The position numbers and the translations under genes are program-made. A DNA stretch of 64,000 nucleotides from Skeletonema tropicum (Eukaryota > Bacillariophyta > Thalassiosirophyceae > Thalassiosirales > Thalassiosiraceae): NCBI GenBank assembly GCA_037178625.1, contig CM074143.1:1426001-1490000 (forward strand). The letters are read 5' to 3'. Positions 54,607 through 64,000 of the stretch are shown piece by piece (within the stretch, counting starts at the first letter, position 1; each line of letters opens with the position of its first letter). Below the pieces are notes generated by a model. It made no database searches, was not told the origin of the DNA, and saw only the letters and a list, made by a program, of their open reading frames with translations.

Positions 54607-57180
54607 CAAACCCAAATCTGTGCAAAAATGAAGGGTTTGTACCGGGGGCTAAAGGGTTAAACTTAGTTACTGGCAGCCCCTTGTACCTTGGCCCACGTGG
54701 GCCGACCGTGGAAGCTTACTCCACACCACCATGGCGCACTTCGACCCCTATCGCGTCGACACCGTAAACACTACCTACACATAAATTTAGACGACCGTAC
54801 TGCAGCAACTCTCTTTCCAACACTATTTCTGTGAAGCGATGCCCTCATTTGATCACAGACCAACGCCATCGCTACATGCTATGACACCAAAGTAAAGGTG
54901 CCGGAAAATGGCAGGTTGATGATGCGCTTCTATTATGGTCTTCAGATGAATAGTTGGAGTTGCTCTGCCACTTAACAACGTCGCAGGTGCCAACTATATA
55001 CTATTCGGCGGCTGTCTATCATTTTGAAAGTGCGTCTGAGTGCTCTATGACGCATGTGGTGGCATAGTGAATTCATGTGGTAAAAATGGATAATTTCCTT
55101 CATGTACATCGTAAAGAATAATGCGTATATCTGATAGAAAATGGAATGTAAAGGTGCCAAAACTCAGTGAGGTGATGACTATTATATAACAATCAACACT
55201 GCCTGACCAGGTTTCTCTGTTTCATTGCGGCTACGACATTATTGGACTGGTTGAAATATAGCATATTTTGGTGGAAAATGAGGAGCCCTACCCTATCACA
55301 TAAAAGAGTATCTGAAGAGATTTTGAGTATATTTACTCCGCAAGATAGGGGTCCTTTCATCTTACAACACCAACAGCCGTCTGTTTTGAGCGTTTTACAT
55401 TGGTTTCAGATTATCCTGTGACTGCTAACTACACCTTTCCTATCGGATGGTATCAAAACAATTGCGGATGATTCGGCCTACTACTCTATGAATACGTGTA
55501 ATTGGCATGAAATTAATAAAACTGATATTAATTATCAATCATCGTAATATATAGAAGGACTTTGTGACGCAACATGGTTATTAAATTACCGAAAGCTATA
55601 AATATGAGTATGTCCTGATGTTGCCAGGAATGTGCAGATTTTATGTCTGCGTCAGTTAGAGCCACATACGATCACAATGAGCTCGATTCGGCCGTCGCCA
55701 ATCACAGAATCGAAATCTATATAAAAAACTGGGTTAGGCAGTGTGTTGTTCATGTTGCTTTTCAACCACTGGACAACATCATTAGCATTACTCTCGCAAA
55801 ACAGCAAGAATGGGCATGCAGATATGCCGTAGGCATGCGTCATTCTAGCTCGAAATTTCAGTACTTGGTGCTAATTTCGTCGATAAGTGATCAATATCGA
55901 TGAATTACAGTTTCTTATGCAGCAAATAATGTATAATGATTGATTGGTATGATATGATTAAAGTTCTCTATGTATTTTTGTCGAGTATGATGGCCATATT
56001 TTTGACTCTCACCATTTTGTTAGTGTTTTGTGTGTAAATTTGGAAAATCGCACCTCGGCGGAGGTGCCATTTGTTTCCCGCCAGTAGCTGGCTGTGGGCT
56101 TCGACCTTCGACAAATTTGGGGACGGAAAAAGGGGAGAAAAAAAGAGGAGAAATAACTCGCCTGCACACTGCACAAGCATCCATGGCGGAGACGTCGACG
56201 CTCAGGAGAGGGTACTTATCATCGAAGTCATTACAGTGCACTGGTAAGTCCTTTGGCATTATCAATACCACACAAGCGCCAAGCCAGGTTGGCGACGATT
56301 CCGATGTAGATGATGAGGAGCTCGACAGAATGGCGGCAGCCGCTGCGGATGATCTCTCTGATGATTGATGATGGACTTGATGCTGGAGTGGAGGCTGCCC
56401 TCGATATACTTCTTCGAGTTGGTTGTCGAAACTCGCTGGAAGAAATCGTTCGACAGAGAGAATGCATTCAAACGACGAGTAGGAATTCTTTAAAGACAAT
56501 GTCGGTCGATAACTACTCTGGAGAAAGATTGTCTGACTTTGCTACAAGTTGGAACAACTGGGTCGATACTCTTGGGCATTCCAAGCCAACAGTGACGTAC
56601 AAATGCCAGCCATCCTCAGGAGGCCTATAAATCTATGAATAGTAGGTGTGGTAGAGGCAGCCACTCTTCGTCCTCGCACCCAGGCTATCGCAGTGTGTTG
56701 CACGATAAACACACCAATCCAGCTACAGCTACCACGTATCTTCCCGAGTTTGTTCAACCTGAAACGCCGGAAATTCCGCTCTACGGAACGTATAGAAGCA
56801 TTCTAAATAATGTTTCATTGATAAACTGCTATGGAGTAGCATTTGTGCACTACTTATGTGAAGTGAGGTGGTGCAAATTGTGCAAAATCACAAGCATCGT
56901 AACGATGTAATAATACGAAAGCAACCGTTGCAGTTACCAGCCCATGAGTGCAACAATGTAATCTGCATGATATTTTGGTCTTGTGGGTACTCCAGATTAC
57001 TATATATTTGACTCACCATCAGTGTCAGTGGCGTTTTATGCGTCGTGAAGTTGATGTAATATTGCATCATTGGCCGACATCGAGTTGATCGGCAGGAAGT
57101 TTCGCGAGGGGGCATCAACGAATCAGCTTGTTCTTACCTTAAATTTGAGTCGTCCGATGCAGTTAATCAGTTAATGATGT
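54607..57180. other. Intergenic; one small acidic ORF of doubtful status
   Basis: A 61-codon frame at 56183-56368 (M-A-E-T-S-T-L-R-R-G ... D-V-D-D-E-E-L-D-R-M, ending D-L-S-D-D) looks like a protein N-terminus, and the next 100 bases read W-R-L-P-S-I-Y-F-F-E in another frame; this may be a decayed gene start. GCACCTCGGCGGAGGTGC at 56049-56066 is a short palindrome. Otherwise nothing recognised. Confidence 0.3.
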
Positions 57181-57192
57181 GTTTGGATAGGT

Positions 57193-57597
57193 TTGTGTCA
57201 AGTTGAGGTCCTCAAAAATGCATCCAAGACTGATATAAGAGACAGAGAAGCACAAAATTACAACGAGAACAAGAAGAGCAGAGAGAACAACAAACTAAAC
57301 AAGTCAAACTCCAAGGCTCTTAAGGATGCGATGCATTCACCTTCACCTCTGCCGGACTACGCAGTTAGCAGTAGAGGATCAGTAGTACCTGATGGCAATG
57401 ATCAAGAGGACGTCTTGGCAGACAAAATCCCTGTAACAAAATGCTGCGATGTAGAGATGAGCTTGAATTATCAAGGTCGGCGAGTAACTCGAACAGTATC
57501 AACAATGGAAAAGCAAGAAAACAAGCACAAAGAGCCACTTTTCTTCTCGAAATATCATATACTGTCTCTAATAGCTCTATACAACTATCTACAGTAA
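57193..57597 (+). CDS. Hypothetical Lys/Asn-rich ORF in duplication F
   Basis: 134 codons from the ATG-less start TTTGTGTCAAG region (alternative start codon), reading K-T-D-I-R-D-R-E-A-Q-N-Y-N-E-N-K-K-S. The homologous frame in copy E is interrupted after about 60 codons by short indels. No domain recognised; may be part of a decayed element gene. Confidence 0.25.
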   Translation: MCQVEVLKNASKTDIRDREAQNYNENKKSRENNKLNKSNSKALKDAMHSPSPLPDYAVSSRGSVVPDGNDQEDVLADKIPVTKCCDVEMSLNYQGRRVTRTVSTMEKQENKHKEPLFFSKYHILSLIALYNYLQ

Positions 57598-58010
57598 TGC
57601 ATATGGACTTCTTCTTCTTCTTCTTCTGTGACCTGTCGGATCACATGCGCTTGATCTTGATGAGTGTATATCTTACACTTTGTATCACTTCTTTTATTCT
57701 CTACTGCCGTCTGTAACACATGCACGCGCCCGCACAGTGCCAAAATAGAGATCTCTAATCCTCTATTTTACGATGTCGTCAATAGAAATCGCATTTCCTC
57801 AACCAAAAAGACAAACAACATCTTGGACGGAGGAGCAGGGTGTGGTCCTCCGGATTCAGCAATCGCAGATTCACAAATGCATAATTAATTCTTCTACGCA
57901 CAAAACAACTTCAACCTACCAAAATTACTACTATCACACCAGCTCCAAACCCAAGCAGGCATCTCTTCGTGTTGCCTCTTGTATTTGTATTTGTATTTGA
58001 ACGGCTCCTC

Positions 58011-58144
58011 CACCGCATGATCGACTTCTTGCACTAGTCCTTGGGCTTGGGATATATGTCGCTAATAGTATCATCCCACTCTTCGACGATGAACATATTC
58101 GACAGCGCCGCATCGACTCGAGGGAATCCAAGAGAAAGCTTCAG
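58011..58144 (+). other. Possible orphan exon ending in a splice donor
   Basis: Open frame reading P-P-P-H-D-R-L-L-A-L-V-L-G-L-G-I-Y-V-A-N, then D-D-E-H-I-R-Q-R-R-I-D-S-R-E-S-K-R-K, ending CAG|GTATTG. It looks protein-like (hydrophobic helix then charged segment), but no partner exon was found. Confidence 0.2.
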
Positions 58145-58694
58145 GTATTGTATTGTACTTGGTTCATTTTTCTGAGTCGATGAATCCCACATACGGAATG
58201 TGTCTCTGAATTCAAGGACAATGACGTACCGGTATTAATTGTGTGTGATAAGTCTTGCGTCTGCGGCGTCGCACCGCTATAAATTGTGTGTGATAAGTCT
58301 TGCATCTGCTTTGCGGTAGTCTATTTTTCTGTATGTGTTGATGTGACTTGTGTCAGCGAACACCCTTTTACCTGGCAATTAGTACAGCCCTCTGCCGTGA
58401 AGGAAAGAGTCTCAGAAGATTTTACTTGGAAGGTTCGTATGTGCCTCCTGGCGTGGTGGTGCGTGGTGGTGAAATTGCTTGGCAATCACGAATCGCCGTT
58501 TACATATTCTTTGGGCCTTGCTTGCAAAATTTTTACCAATACTTACGGAAGGGTAGGGACGCAAGAAGTACGCATGGTGATGTGATGATGATGATGTTGG
58601 ACATACAATATCACTAACGAGGCACTCAAACATCCATCCCTTCTATCTACAGCACTAAGTAATCTCCAAGGTGAATCAACCACGACGAAAAATA

Positions 58695-61600
58695 ATGGTG
58701 GGCAGCGCCCTCATCGATAACGAGGATTTTAATACCAATACTCCCCCCATCATTTCAAAATCACGAGACAATAGTGATGGTGGTGGTGAAAAGGTGCGAC
58801 GAAAAAAAAAGAAAAAGGATTCCTCGTCTTCGTCGTCAAAGAATAATGGCAAAAAGTCGACATCATCCAAGAAAAAGTCGTCTAGCAGTAGCGACACAGC
58901 GGAGAGGAGTTCATTGAAAGAAGAGTTTTTGGCCTTTTCATCCTCCTTGACCAAGCTGGACGGTGATACTGATGTTACTACTACGAGTAGTGAGTATTCG
59001 ATGAACAATGAGTTGGAACCATCATCATCATCTACTGCTACTACTGCAGATAATAACAATGGTGATACGAAAAAGAAGAAGAAGAAAAAACGAAGCAAAT
59101 CATCAGCAGCCTCTTCTTCCTCCAATACTTCCATGGAAAGCAATAATGAACCTACCATGGCCAATAACTCCAGCGACAACACCACCAATAATAAGATGAT
59201 GTCCCTCAATCATCATCCACAAGACAATGGACACTCCTCAATCATCAATGAAGGAGGGGGAACGGATGATGATCCAAATCAACAGCAGCAGCAACGAGTA
59301 ACTGGACGAATTACCAAAAAAGTAATCACACGGAACAATCATAATCACAATCACAATCATCACGGACTTTTTACCATTAGTGAAGATCATTCCTGTGCGG
59401 AAGATTATGATGCGAAGAAGATTTTGGCCGAGCAGCAGCAGTTGCAGATGCTCATGTTGCAGCAACAACAACAGCAGCAACAGCTCATGGAGCAACAGCA
59501 GATGGAGCAGCAGCAGCAATTGATGATACAGCAACAGCAGATGCAGCAAATGCATCAACAGCAGTTGCAGGGTTATCGCGAAGAAGGAGAGGGGGGGTTT
59601 GGAGATTATTCCATGAGAAGGGAGCAGCAGCATCATCATCATCATCATGACAGTCATGATGGTAATTATGATGGTAATCATCATCAATACCACCACCACC
59701 ATGGTGCTCAACAACAACACCAGAGGGAGAGGGAGCAGCATTATTATGACGATAGTGGTGGTAATAATCAATACCATCACGGTGCTCAACAACAACATCA
59801 TCATCATCATGGTAATTCTATACAAGAGTCGACGACTTCTGAGAGAGATCCATCCACCTCATCAGTAGTGAGGGGAGGAGAACCACCAACTCTATCACCT
59901 ACGGGATCTACATCACTATTCCCCAATTGGAGTAATGACAACAATTATGATGATGATAATACGAATGGCAACACTCCACTCTCCTCCACCAATACTACTA
60001 ATAATAATGAAAGCACCCACAACAACAACAACAACAACGAAGAAGGCAACGAGGAAGAAGAAGAAATGTCCGCAGAACAACTCATGCTATTACAAAAATG
60101 GCACAAGGCACGACAACAAAGGGGTGCAACGACAAGTATTGAGGGTGCAGTTACGGGTGATATGAGAAAATCAATTAATGAGATTGATGTGACACAGTTG
60201 GCTATGTTGAAGGCTGGTTTGAGTGAGGGTGGTGGTGAGGGAGGAGGAGGAGGAGAAGTGCAACAGCAGCAGCAGGAGGAGGATAATAAGAATGAGGTGG
60301 GGGAACCGCCAATACCTCGATCAATAACACCCACTACCTCAATTGATAACGATGACAACATCGTCGACGAAGCAGGAGAAGAAGAAGAAGAAGAGCCTGA
60401 ATCGCCCCGAAAAAATGCCAAATCAGTCTCCTTTGCTTCCAAAATACGTACCTCCTTCACAATCCCCCGAGATCAAAACGATGACCATCCTGCAGATGAA
60501 ACAGATGATGATATCATTAATCGAATGTTGGGAAGTCATCATGCCGAAGAAGAATTAGGTTGTGGGGAGGAGGAAGAAGAAGAGGAAGAAGATTTGTATG
60601 TGTATACATCGCATGATGAGGAGTCGTCTCTTGAGGAGGGATTTTTTGATGCACGGTCGGGATGGAAGAATGAGGGAAGTGGTGGTGGTAGTGGTGCTAC
60701 TAATGGTGGTAATAATGGAAAGGGGGGTCGTGATGGTGTTAGTGAACGTTATGATAAAGAAGATGAGGGAGAAGAAGAAGGGGAGGATGATTATGAGGAA
60801 GAGCCGCCGGCTATTAGAGTTAAGAAGAAGAAGAAGCCAGTTGGCAAAAAAGAGTCCTCTTCTGACGACGGACGGAGGAGACGGAGCTTGGATAGTACCG
60901 GCAGCAGCACTGCTCCTTCTCGGCGGAGCAGTGTTGATAGCAGCATTGCGAGCAGTGTTGGTAGTACACGACGGAGCAGTGCGGACAGTACCGATTTCAG
61001 CAGTGCCTCGTCCGTTGATGAGGGTGATGCAAGAAGAGCGAAGAAGAATAGTGAGAAAAAGCATCATGATCGTCGTATCGATGCGTCGAATCTCAGCCGT
61101 CGAAGTAGTGTTGAATCTGAAATGTCGGAAATGAGCAGTGCTCATTCGATGCCCCCCTCCACCGACGAGGAAGGAAATTACGACGACGATAACAGCGTTG
61201 AATCGGAAGTTCGATCAGTAGCGAGCAGTGTCCAAACAATGTCTAACTCAGAGGAGGAGGAGGAAGAAGATGATGATAGCAGCGTTGAATCTGACAAGGC
61301 ATCTGATGTGAGTAGCGTTGTCTCGATGCCAACCTCAACCGACGACAATGACGACGATTCGAGATCATATTCAAGCGGAAGCTCCTTCAGTAGCTTTGAT
61401 GGGAGCATGCCATCCGACGCAACTCGTGAAGACGTACTAAGTGACATTGAGGAGTTTGAGAATACATCACATACCGGATTGTCAAGCGAATTTGAAAATA
61501 CATCGCAAACGAATACATCGCACACGCATACGTCGCATACTGGCAAATCTAGTAGCAATGTTGAATCCAAAAGTGAAGCATCATCGAGTAGTGTCGTGGA

Positions 61601-63416
61601 GGAGAAAGACACGAACAATAATGCGAGCCGAAACACTAGGAAGCCGAAGAATTTGGATGATATGATTACTAACGATCAGGGATACCGCCGGAGACCATCT
61701 ATTGCCTCAGCACTTTCGAGGCGTTCCAATGCAAGTTCCGTCACCAATATGTTGCCGCCAAAGGTGATCCAGATGGATGAAGTATCCAACTCATCGTCAT
61801 CAGCATCAGCTGAGCCGGAATCGGAACATTCCGACTCTGATTCCGATTCTGATTCGAGGTCAGATGACGATTCAAGCAGAAGCTCAAGTAGCAATAGTAG
61901 TGGCGGAATAAGAAGTGATAGTGACAGCGACAGTGATAGCGATAGTAGCGCCGCTAGTGAAGCAGATTTTAGTGGCAGTGGCAGCAGTGGTAGCTCTGGA
62001 AGTTCCGTCCCAATGTCAAAGGCAAGTAGCAAACACTCTCTACGAGGAAGTAAATCCAAGAATCCCTTGAGATCTTCGGCGACTCTTCCTGCACAACCAG
62101 CTCAATCCGCCACGGCGAAAAAGTCAAAATCGAGCTCTGAGAAGTCAAACAATTCCGCTAAAGAAAACACACCTCCTGCCGAATTGCTGCAAGATTCTTT
62201 GACCAGTGTTACGAATCCAGATGCCTCAGTTGAAAGTATTAGTATATCTGAATTGAATTCAAGTGGTCACAAGCGAAGCGGCTTAGTCGATGTCATCGAA
62301 AGTGAACCATCGACTGACGGGAAGAAGAAGTTTTCGTTTCATTCATCTCTTGCCTCCTTCTTGGGAAAGGGAGACGACTCTATTATTGGCGTTGCTTCGA
62401 CTGGGAAAATAGGACGTCTGTTGTCAAAAAAGAAAAAGAAGGAAGGGGATGACAACGCAAGCCAAGGCGACATTTCTCAGACACAATCAGTGCGATCGTT
62501 CTCATCCGTCATGCGTAGAGGCCGCAAAAGCTTGAAGCGGAAGGTCAAGTACAGTTCTGAGAACGCACGAAGGAAGCTCGAGCAAATGAAAGCAGCTAGA
62601 GAATCAAAGCAGAATGGAGGTGATAGTAATAGTAGCGCTGCGGTTCCTCCTCGGCCAAAGGAGCAAGAATTCCAACGCTGGTATGAGGAGCAGCAGAAAC
62701 GAAATGCGCAACAAGGTCCTACTGCTGCTACTGCGGTCGATGCACCTGCTCATTACTACCGCTCAGCATCAAACAACATTGAAATGGGACATCCGCAGCA
62801 CCATCACTTTCATCGATCAGCTTCGGCGCCACATGAGTACGGCAGGATTGGTCCTGGTTACCCGCCGATGCCTCTAATTCAAGAAGACCAATCCTTCCGT
62901 GTACCTTATCCGTATGGACCAATGCCCTATCAACAGCCTATGCCTCTTCAACCCTATCCACCGCCAAACCCACACACCAATTACAACAACGCTTACGGAG
63001 GTGATGATGGCGGAGAAGTCAATTGGGAAGACTTGGATGACGCCATCAACTTAGGACTCCAGTATTCCATCAATGATTTGAACCAAACCGTATCTGGAAA
63101 GCAGTATAGAATAGAAAACGACATCATTGAGAATAACACATTAGGTTCAAGACGAAGTAAGAAATCAGCAAGTTCTCGAAGCCAGGGAGAGACCAAAATC
63201 TTTGCCAAGACATTGACTGGGAAAATTATCAAACTGTACGTGAATCTAGACGAATCTGTGGAGGATATCAAGTCTCGTATTCATGATTCCGAAGGTGTCC
63301 CACCAAATCGACAACGTCTTGTATTTGATGGTGCTTTGTTGGAGAATGGACATAATCTCTCTGAATACAAACTTGAGGAAAAGTCGACAATTCATTTGGT
63401 GTACACCCAGGAATAA
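58695..63416 (+). CDS. Giant low-complexity protein with C-terminal ubiquitin-like domain
   Basis: Single-exon, 1573 residues from ATG 58695. Most of the chain is biased: Ser/Lys, then poly-Gln (about residues 245-300), His-rich runs, Asn tracts, Asp/Glu blocks and long Ser-Asp repeats (about 1000-1110), so it should be disordered. Repeated S-S-V-x-S-x-x-S/R-S-S-x-D-S units occupy about 730-900. A Pro/Tyr-rich stretch (P-Y-P-Y-G-P-M-P-Y-Q-Q-P-M-P) precedes a ubiquitin-like fold from about residue 1499: I-F-A-K-T-L-T-G-K-I-I-K-L ... V-P-P-N-R-Q-R-L-V-F-D-G ... L-S-E-Y-K-L-E-E-K-S-T-I-H-L-V. It ends T-Q-E with no Gly-Gly, so it is not a processed modifier; a fixed Ubl domain for proteasome or UBA-protein binding is inferred. 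Confidence 0.8.
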   Translation: MVGSALIDNEDFNTNTPPIISKSRDNSDGGGEKVRRKKKKKDSSSSSSKNNGKKSTSSKKKSSSSSDTAERSSLKEEFLAFSSSLTKLDGDTDVTTTSSEYSMNNELEPSSSSTATTADNNNGDTKKKKKKKRSKSSAASSSSNTSMESNNEPTMANNSSDNTTNNKMMSLNHHPQDNGHSSIINEGGGTDDDPNQQQQQRVTGRITKKVITRNNHNHNHNHHGLFTISEDHSCAEDYDAKKILAEQQQLQMLMLQQQQQQQQLMEQQQMEQQQQLMIQQQQMQQMHQQQLQGYREEGEGGFGDYSMRREQQHHHHHHDSHDGNYDGNHHQYHHHHGAQQQHQREREQHYYDDSGGNNQYHHGAQQQHHHHHGNSIQESTTSERDPSTSSVVRGGEPPTLSPTGSTSLFPNWSNDNNYDDDNTNGNTPLSSTNTTNNNESTHNNNNNNEEGNEEEEEMSAEQLMLLQKWHKARQQRGATTSIEGAVTGDMRKSINEIDVTQLAMLKAGLSEGGGEGGGGGEVQQQQQEEDNKNEVGEPPIPRSITPTTSIDNDDNIVDEAGEEEEEEPESPRKNAKSVSFASKIRTSFTIPRDQNDDHPADETDDDIINRMLGSHHAEEELGCGEEEEEEEEDLYVYTSHDEESSLEEGFFDARSGWKNEGSGGGSGATNGGNNGKGGRDGVSERYDKEDEGEEEGEDDYEEEPPAIRVKKKKKPVGKKESSSDDGRRRRSLDSTGSSTAPSRRSSVDSSIASSVGSTRRSSADSTDFSSASSVDEGDARRAKKNSEKKHHDRRIDASNLSRRSSVESEMSEMSSAHSMPPSTDEEGNYDDDNSVESEVRSVASSVQTMSNSEEEEEEDDDSSVESDKASDVSSVVSMPTSTDDNDDDSRSYSSGSSFSSFDGSMPSDATREDVLSDIEEFENTSHTGLSSEFENTSQTNTSHTHTSHTGKSSSNVESKSEASSSSVVEEKDTNNNASRNTRKPKNLDDMITNDQGYRRRPSIASALSRRSNASSVTNMLPPKVIQMDEVSNSSSSASAEPESEHSDSDSDSDSRSDDDSSRSSSSNSSGGIRSDSDSDSDSDSSAASEADFSGSGSSGSSGSSVPMSKASSKHSLRGSKSKNPLRSSATLPAQPAQSATAKKSKSSSEKSNNSAKENTPPAELLQDSLTSVTNPDASVESISISELNSSGHKRSGLVDVIESEPSTDGKKKFSFHSSLASFLGKGDDSIIGVASTGKIGRLLSKKKKKEGDDNASQGDISQTQSVRSFSSVMRRGRKSLKRKVKYSSENARRKLEQMKAARESKQNGGDSNSSAAVPPRPKEQEFQRWYEEQQKRNAQQGPTAATAVDAPAHYYRSASNNIEMGHPQHHHFHRSASAPHEYGRIGPGYPPMPLIQEDQSFRVPYPYGPMPYQQPMPLQPYPPPNPHTNYNNAYGGDDGGEVNWEDLDDAINLGLQYSINDLNQTVSGKQYRIENDIIENNTLGSRRSKKSASSRSQGETKIFAKTLTGKIIKLYVNLDESVEDIKSRIHDSEGVPPNRQRLVFDGALLENGHNLSEYKLEEKSTIHLVYTQE

Positions 63417-63500
63417 AATGTACAATGATGTGTAGATAATTGCTAAGGTAAAATTTTACTTTGAAAGGGCCAAAAGTATATTCGAGAGAGAGGGAAATAA

Positions 63501-64000
63501 TCATTCCGACTGCGTCAATTCTCCAGTCTTTGTCTCAACATGAGAAAGATAATTGATCTCAATTCCTTCGTCTATTGGGGCGTCGTATTCATTCTCCACG
63601 ACCTGCACCTTCCCTTCATCTGAAGTCTTTGTCCCAATTTCTTCGTCTATGGGGGCATCGCATAATTCATTCTTCTCTGCATCCTCTTTCTTCTCTCCAT
63701 CAGTCGAAGTCTTTGTCCCAATTTCTTCGTCTATGGGGGCATCGCATAGTTCATTCTTCTCTGCATCCTCTTTCTTCTCTCCATCAGTCGTCTGATCCAC
63801 TGAACGTTCTGCTGCTGCTGCTACTGCCGCTGCCGCTGCCGCTGCCTCTGCCTTCGCTTTTTCTTCTGTCCTCTTATCCAGAACTTTCTTCTTGAATCCA
63901 ACACCAGCTGCAACGATCAAAATGGTAGCCGTCCCAATTGCGATTGGAACGATCAAGATTGTAATAATGACACTCGTTACTGTCCATGCATATTCAACTG
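63501..64000 (-). CDS. Single-membrane-span protein with acidic 28-residue repeats (5' end beyond window)
   Basis: The frame is open to the right edge, so the start lies outside. Visible order: a strongly hydrophobic segment (V-I-I-T-I-L-I-V-P-I-A-I-G and on to V-A-A-G-V-G-F), a Lys-rich stop-transfer stretch, a poly-Ala run, then an acidic tail. The tail has two identical 28-residue units (E-K-K-E-D-A-E-K-N-E-L-C-D-A-P-I-D-E-E; 84 bp each, about 63628-63795) plus a degenerate third. Probably a type I or II membrane protein with a cytosolic disordered tail. It is convergent with the Ubl gene, whose stop is 85 bases away. Function unknown. Confidence 0.6.
   Translation of the reverse strand, partial: VEYAWTVTSVIITILIVPIAIGTATILIVAAGVGFKKKVLDKRTEEKAKAEAAAAAAAVAAAAERSVDQTTDGEKKEDAEKNELCDAPIDEEIGTKTSTDGEKKEDAEKNELCDAPIDEEIGTKTSDEGKVQVVENEYDAPIDEGIEINYLSHVETKTGELTQSE

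Noticed and set aside
59238..61145. Several 170-196-codon frames antisense or out of frame to the Ubl gene
   Set aside because: Shadows of trinucleotide-rich low-complexity coding sequence.

Overview
The window looks like nuclear DNA of a diatom, probably a centric one. The evidence is short GT-AG introns (about 80-140 bases), families expanded in diatoms (DUF6824, MYND/RING/Sel1, MORN-RING, helicase-associated 'HA' domains), a signal-peptide-plus-phenylalanine start typical of diatom plastid preproteins, and long Ser/Asp/Glu/His/Gln tracts. No prokaryotic operon or CRISPR structure is present. Species cannot be named from sequence alone.

Layout. Positions 1-1110 hold the 5' part of a DUF6824 gene (minus). 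Positions 1111-7080 are repeat-rich and carry a fragment of a retroelement polyprotein. Positions 7.2-26.2 kb form a compact gene block: a PPR plus TrmB-like methyltransferase fusion, a MYND/RING/Sel1 protein, an SLC12 cation-chloride cotransporter, a duplicated SnoaL-like plastid-targeted protein, a MORN/RING membrane protein, an Arg/Ser-rich protein, and a Snf2 chromatin remodeller with a C-terminal PHD finger. I derived exon structures for the spliced genes from splice sites and reading-frame continuity.

Positions 27.4-58.6 kb are a mosaic of segmental duplications and mobile DNA. A gene for a two-HA-domain protein occurs three times: copy A at 28.4-30.2 kb is frameshifted, copy C at 40.2-41.1 kb is 5'-truncated, and the copy at 44.0-48.8 kb is intact except that its single intron was enlarged to about 3.1 kb by two nested transposons, one carrying its own coiled-coil gene. 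Other elements are a 4.2-kb hAT-like element (31780-35983, 8-bp target duplication), a 679-bp TTAA-flanked element, several inverted-repeat MITEs, a decayed SAP/YqaJ-like nuclease ORF with a Cys-rich partner, and a DDE transposase split over frames.

Positions 58.7-64.0 kb return to genes: a 1573-residue low-complexity protein with a C-terminal ubiquitin-like domain, and the 3' part of a single-membrane-span protein with an 84-bp in-frame repeat.

The most unusual signal is how the duplicated segments differ from each other: mainly by short tandem duplications, very often exactly 6 bp, rather than by substitutions. I found no defence island, biosynthetic cluster or other clearly new multi-gene system. 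The candidates for novelty are this mutation pattern, the nested intron insertion, the fusions, and the mobile elements.
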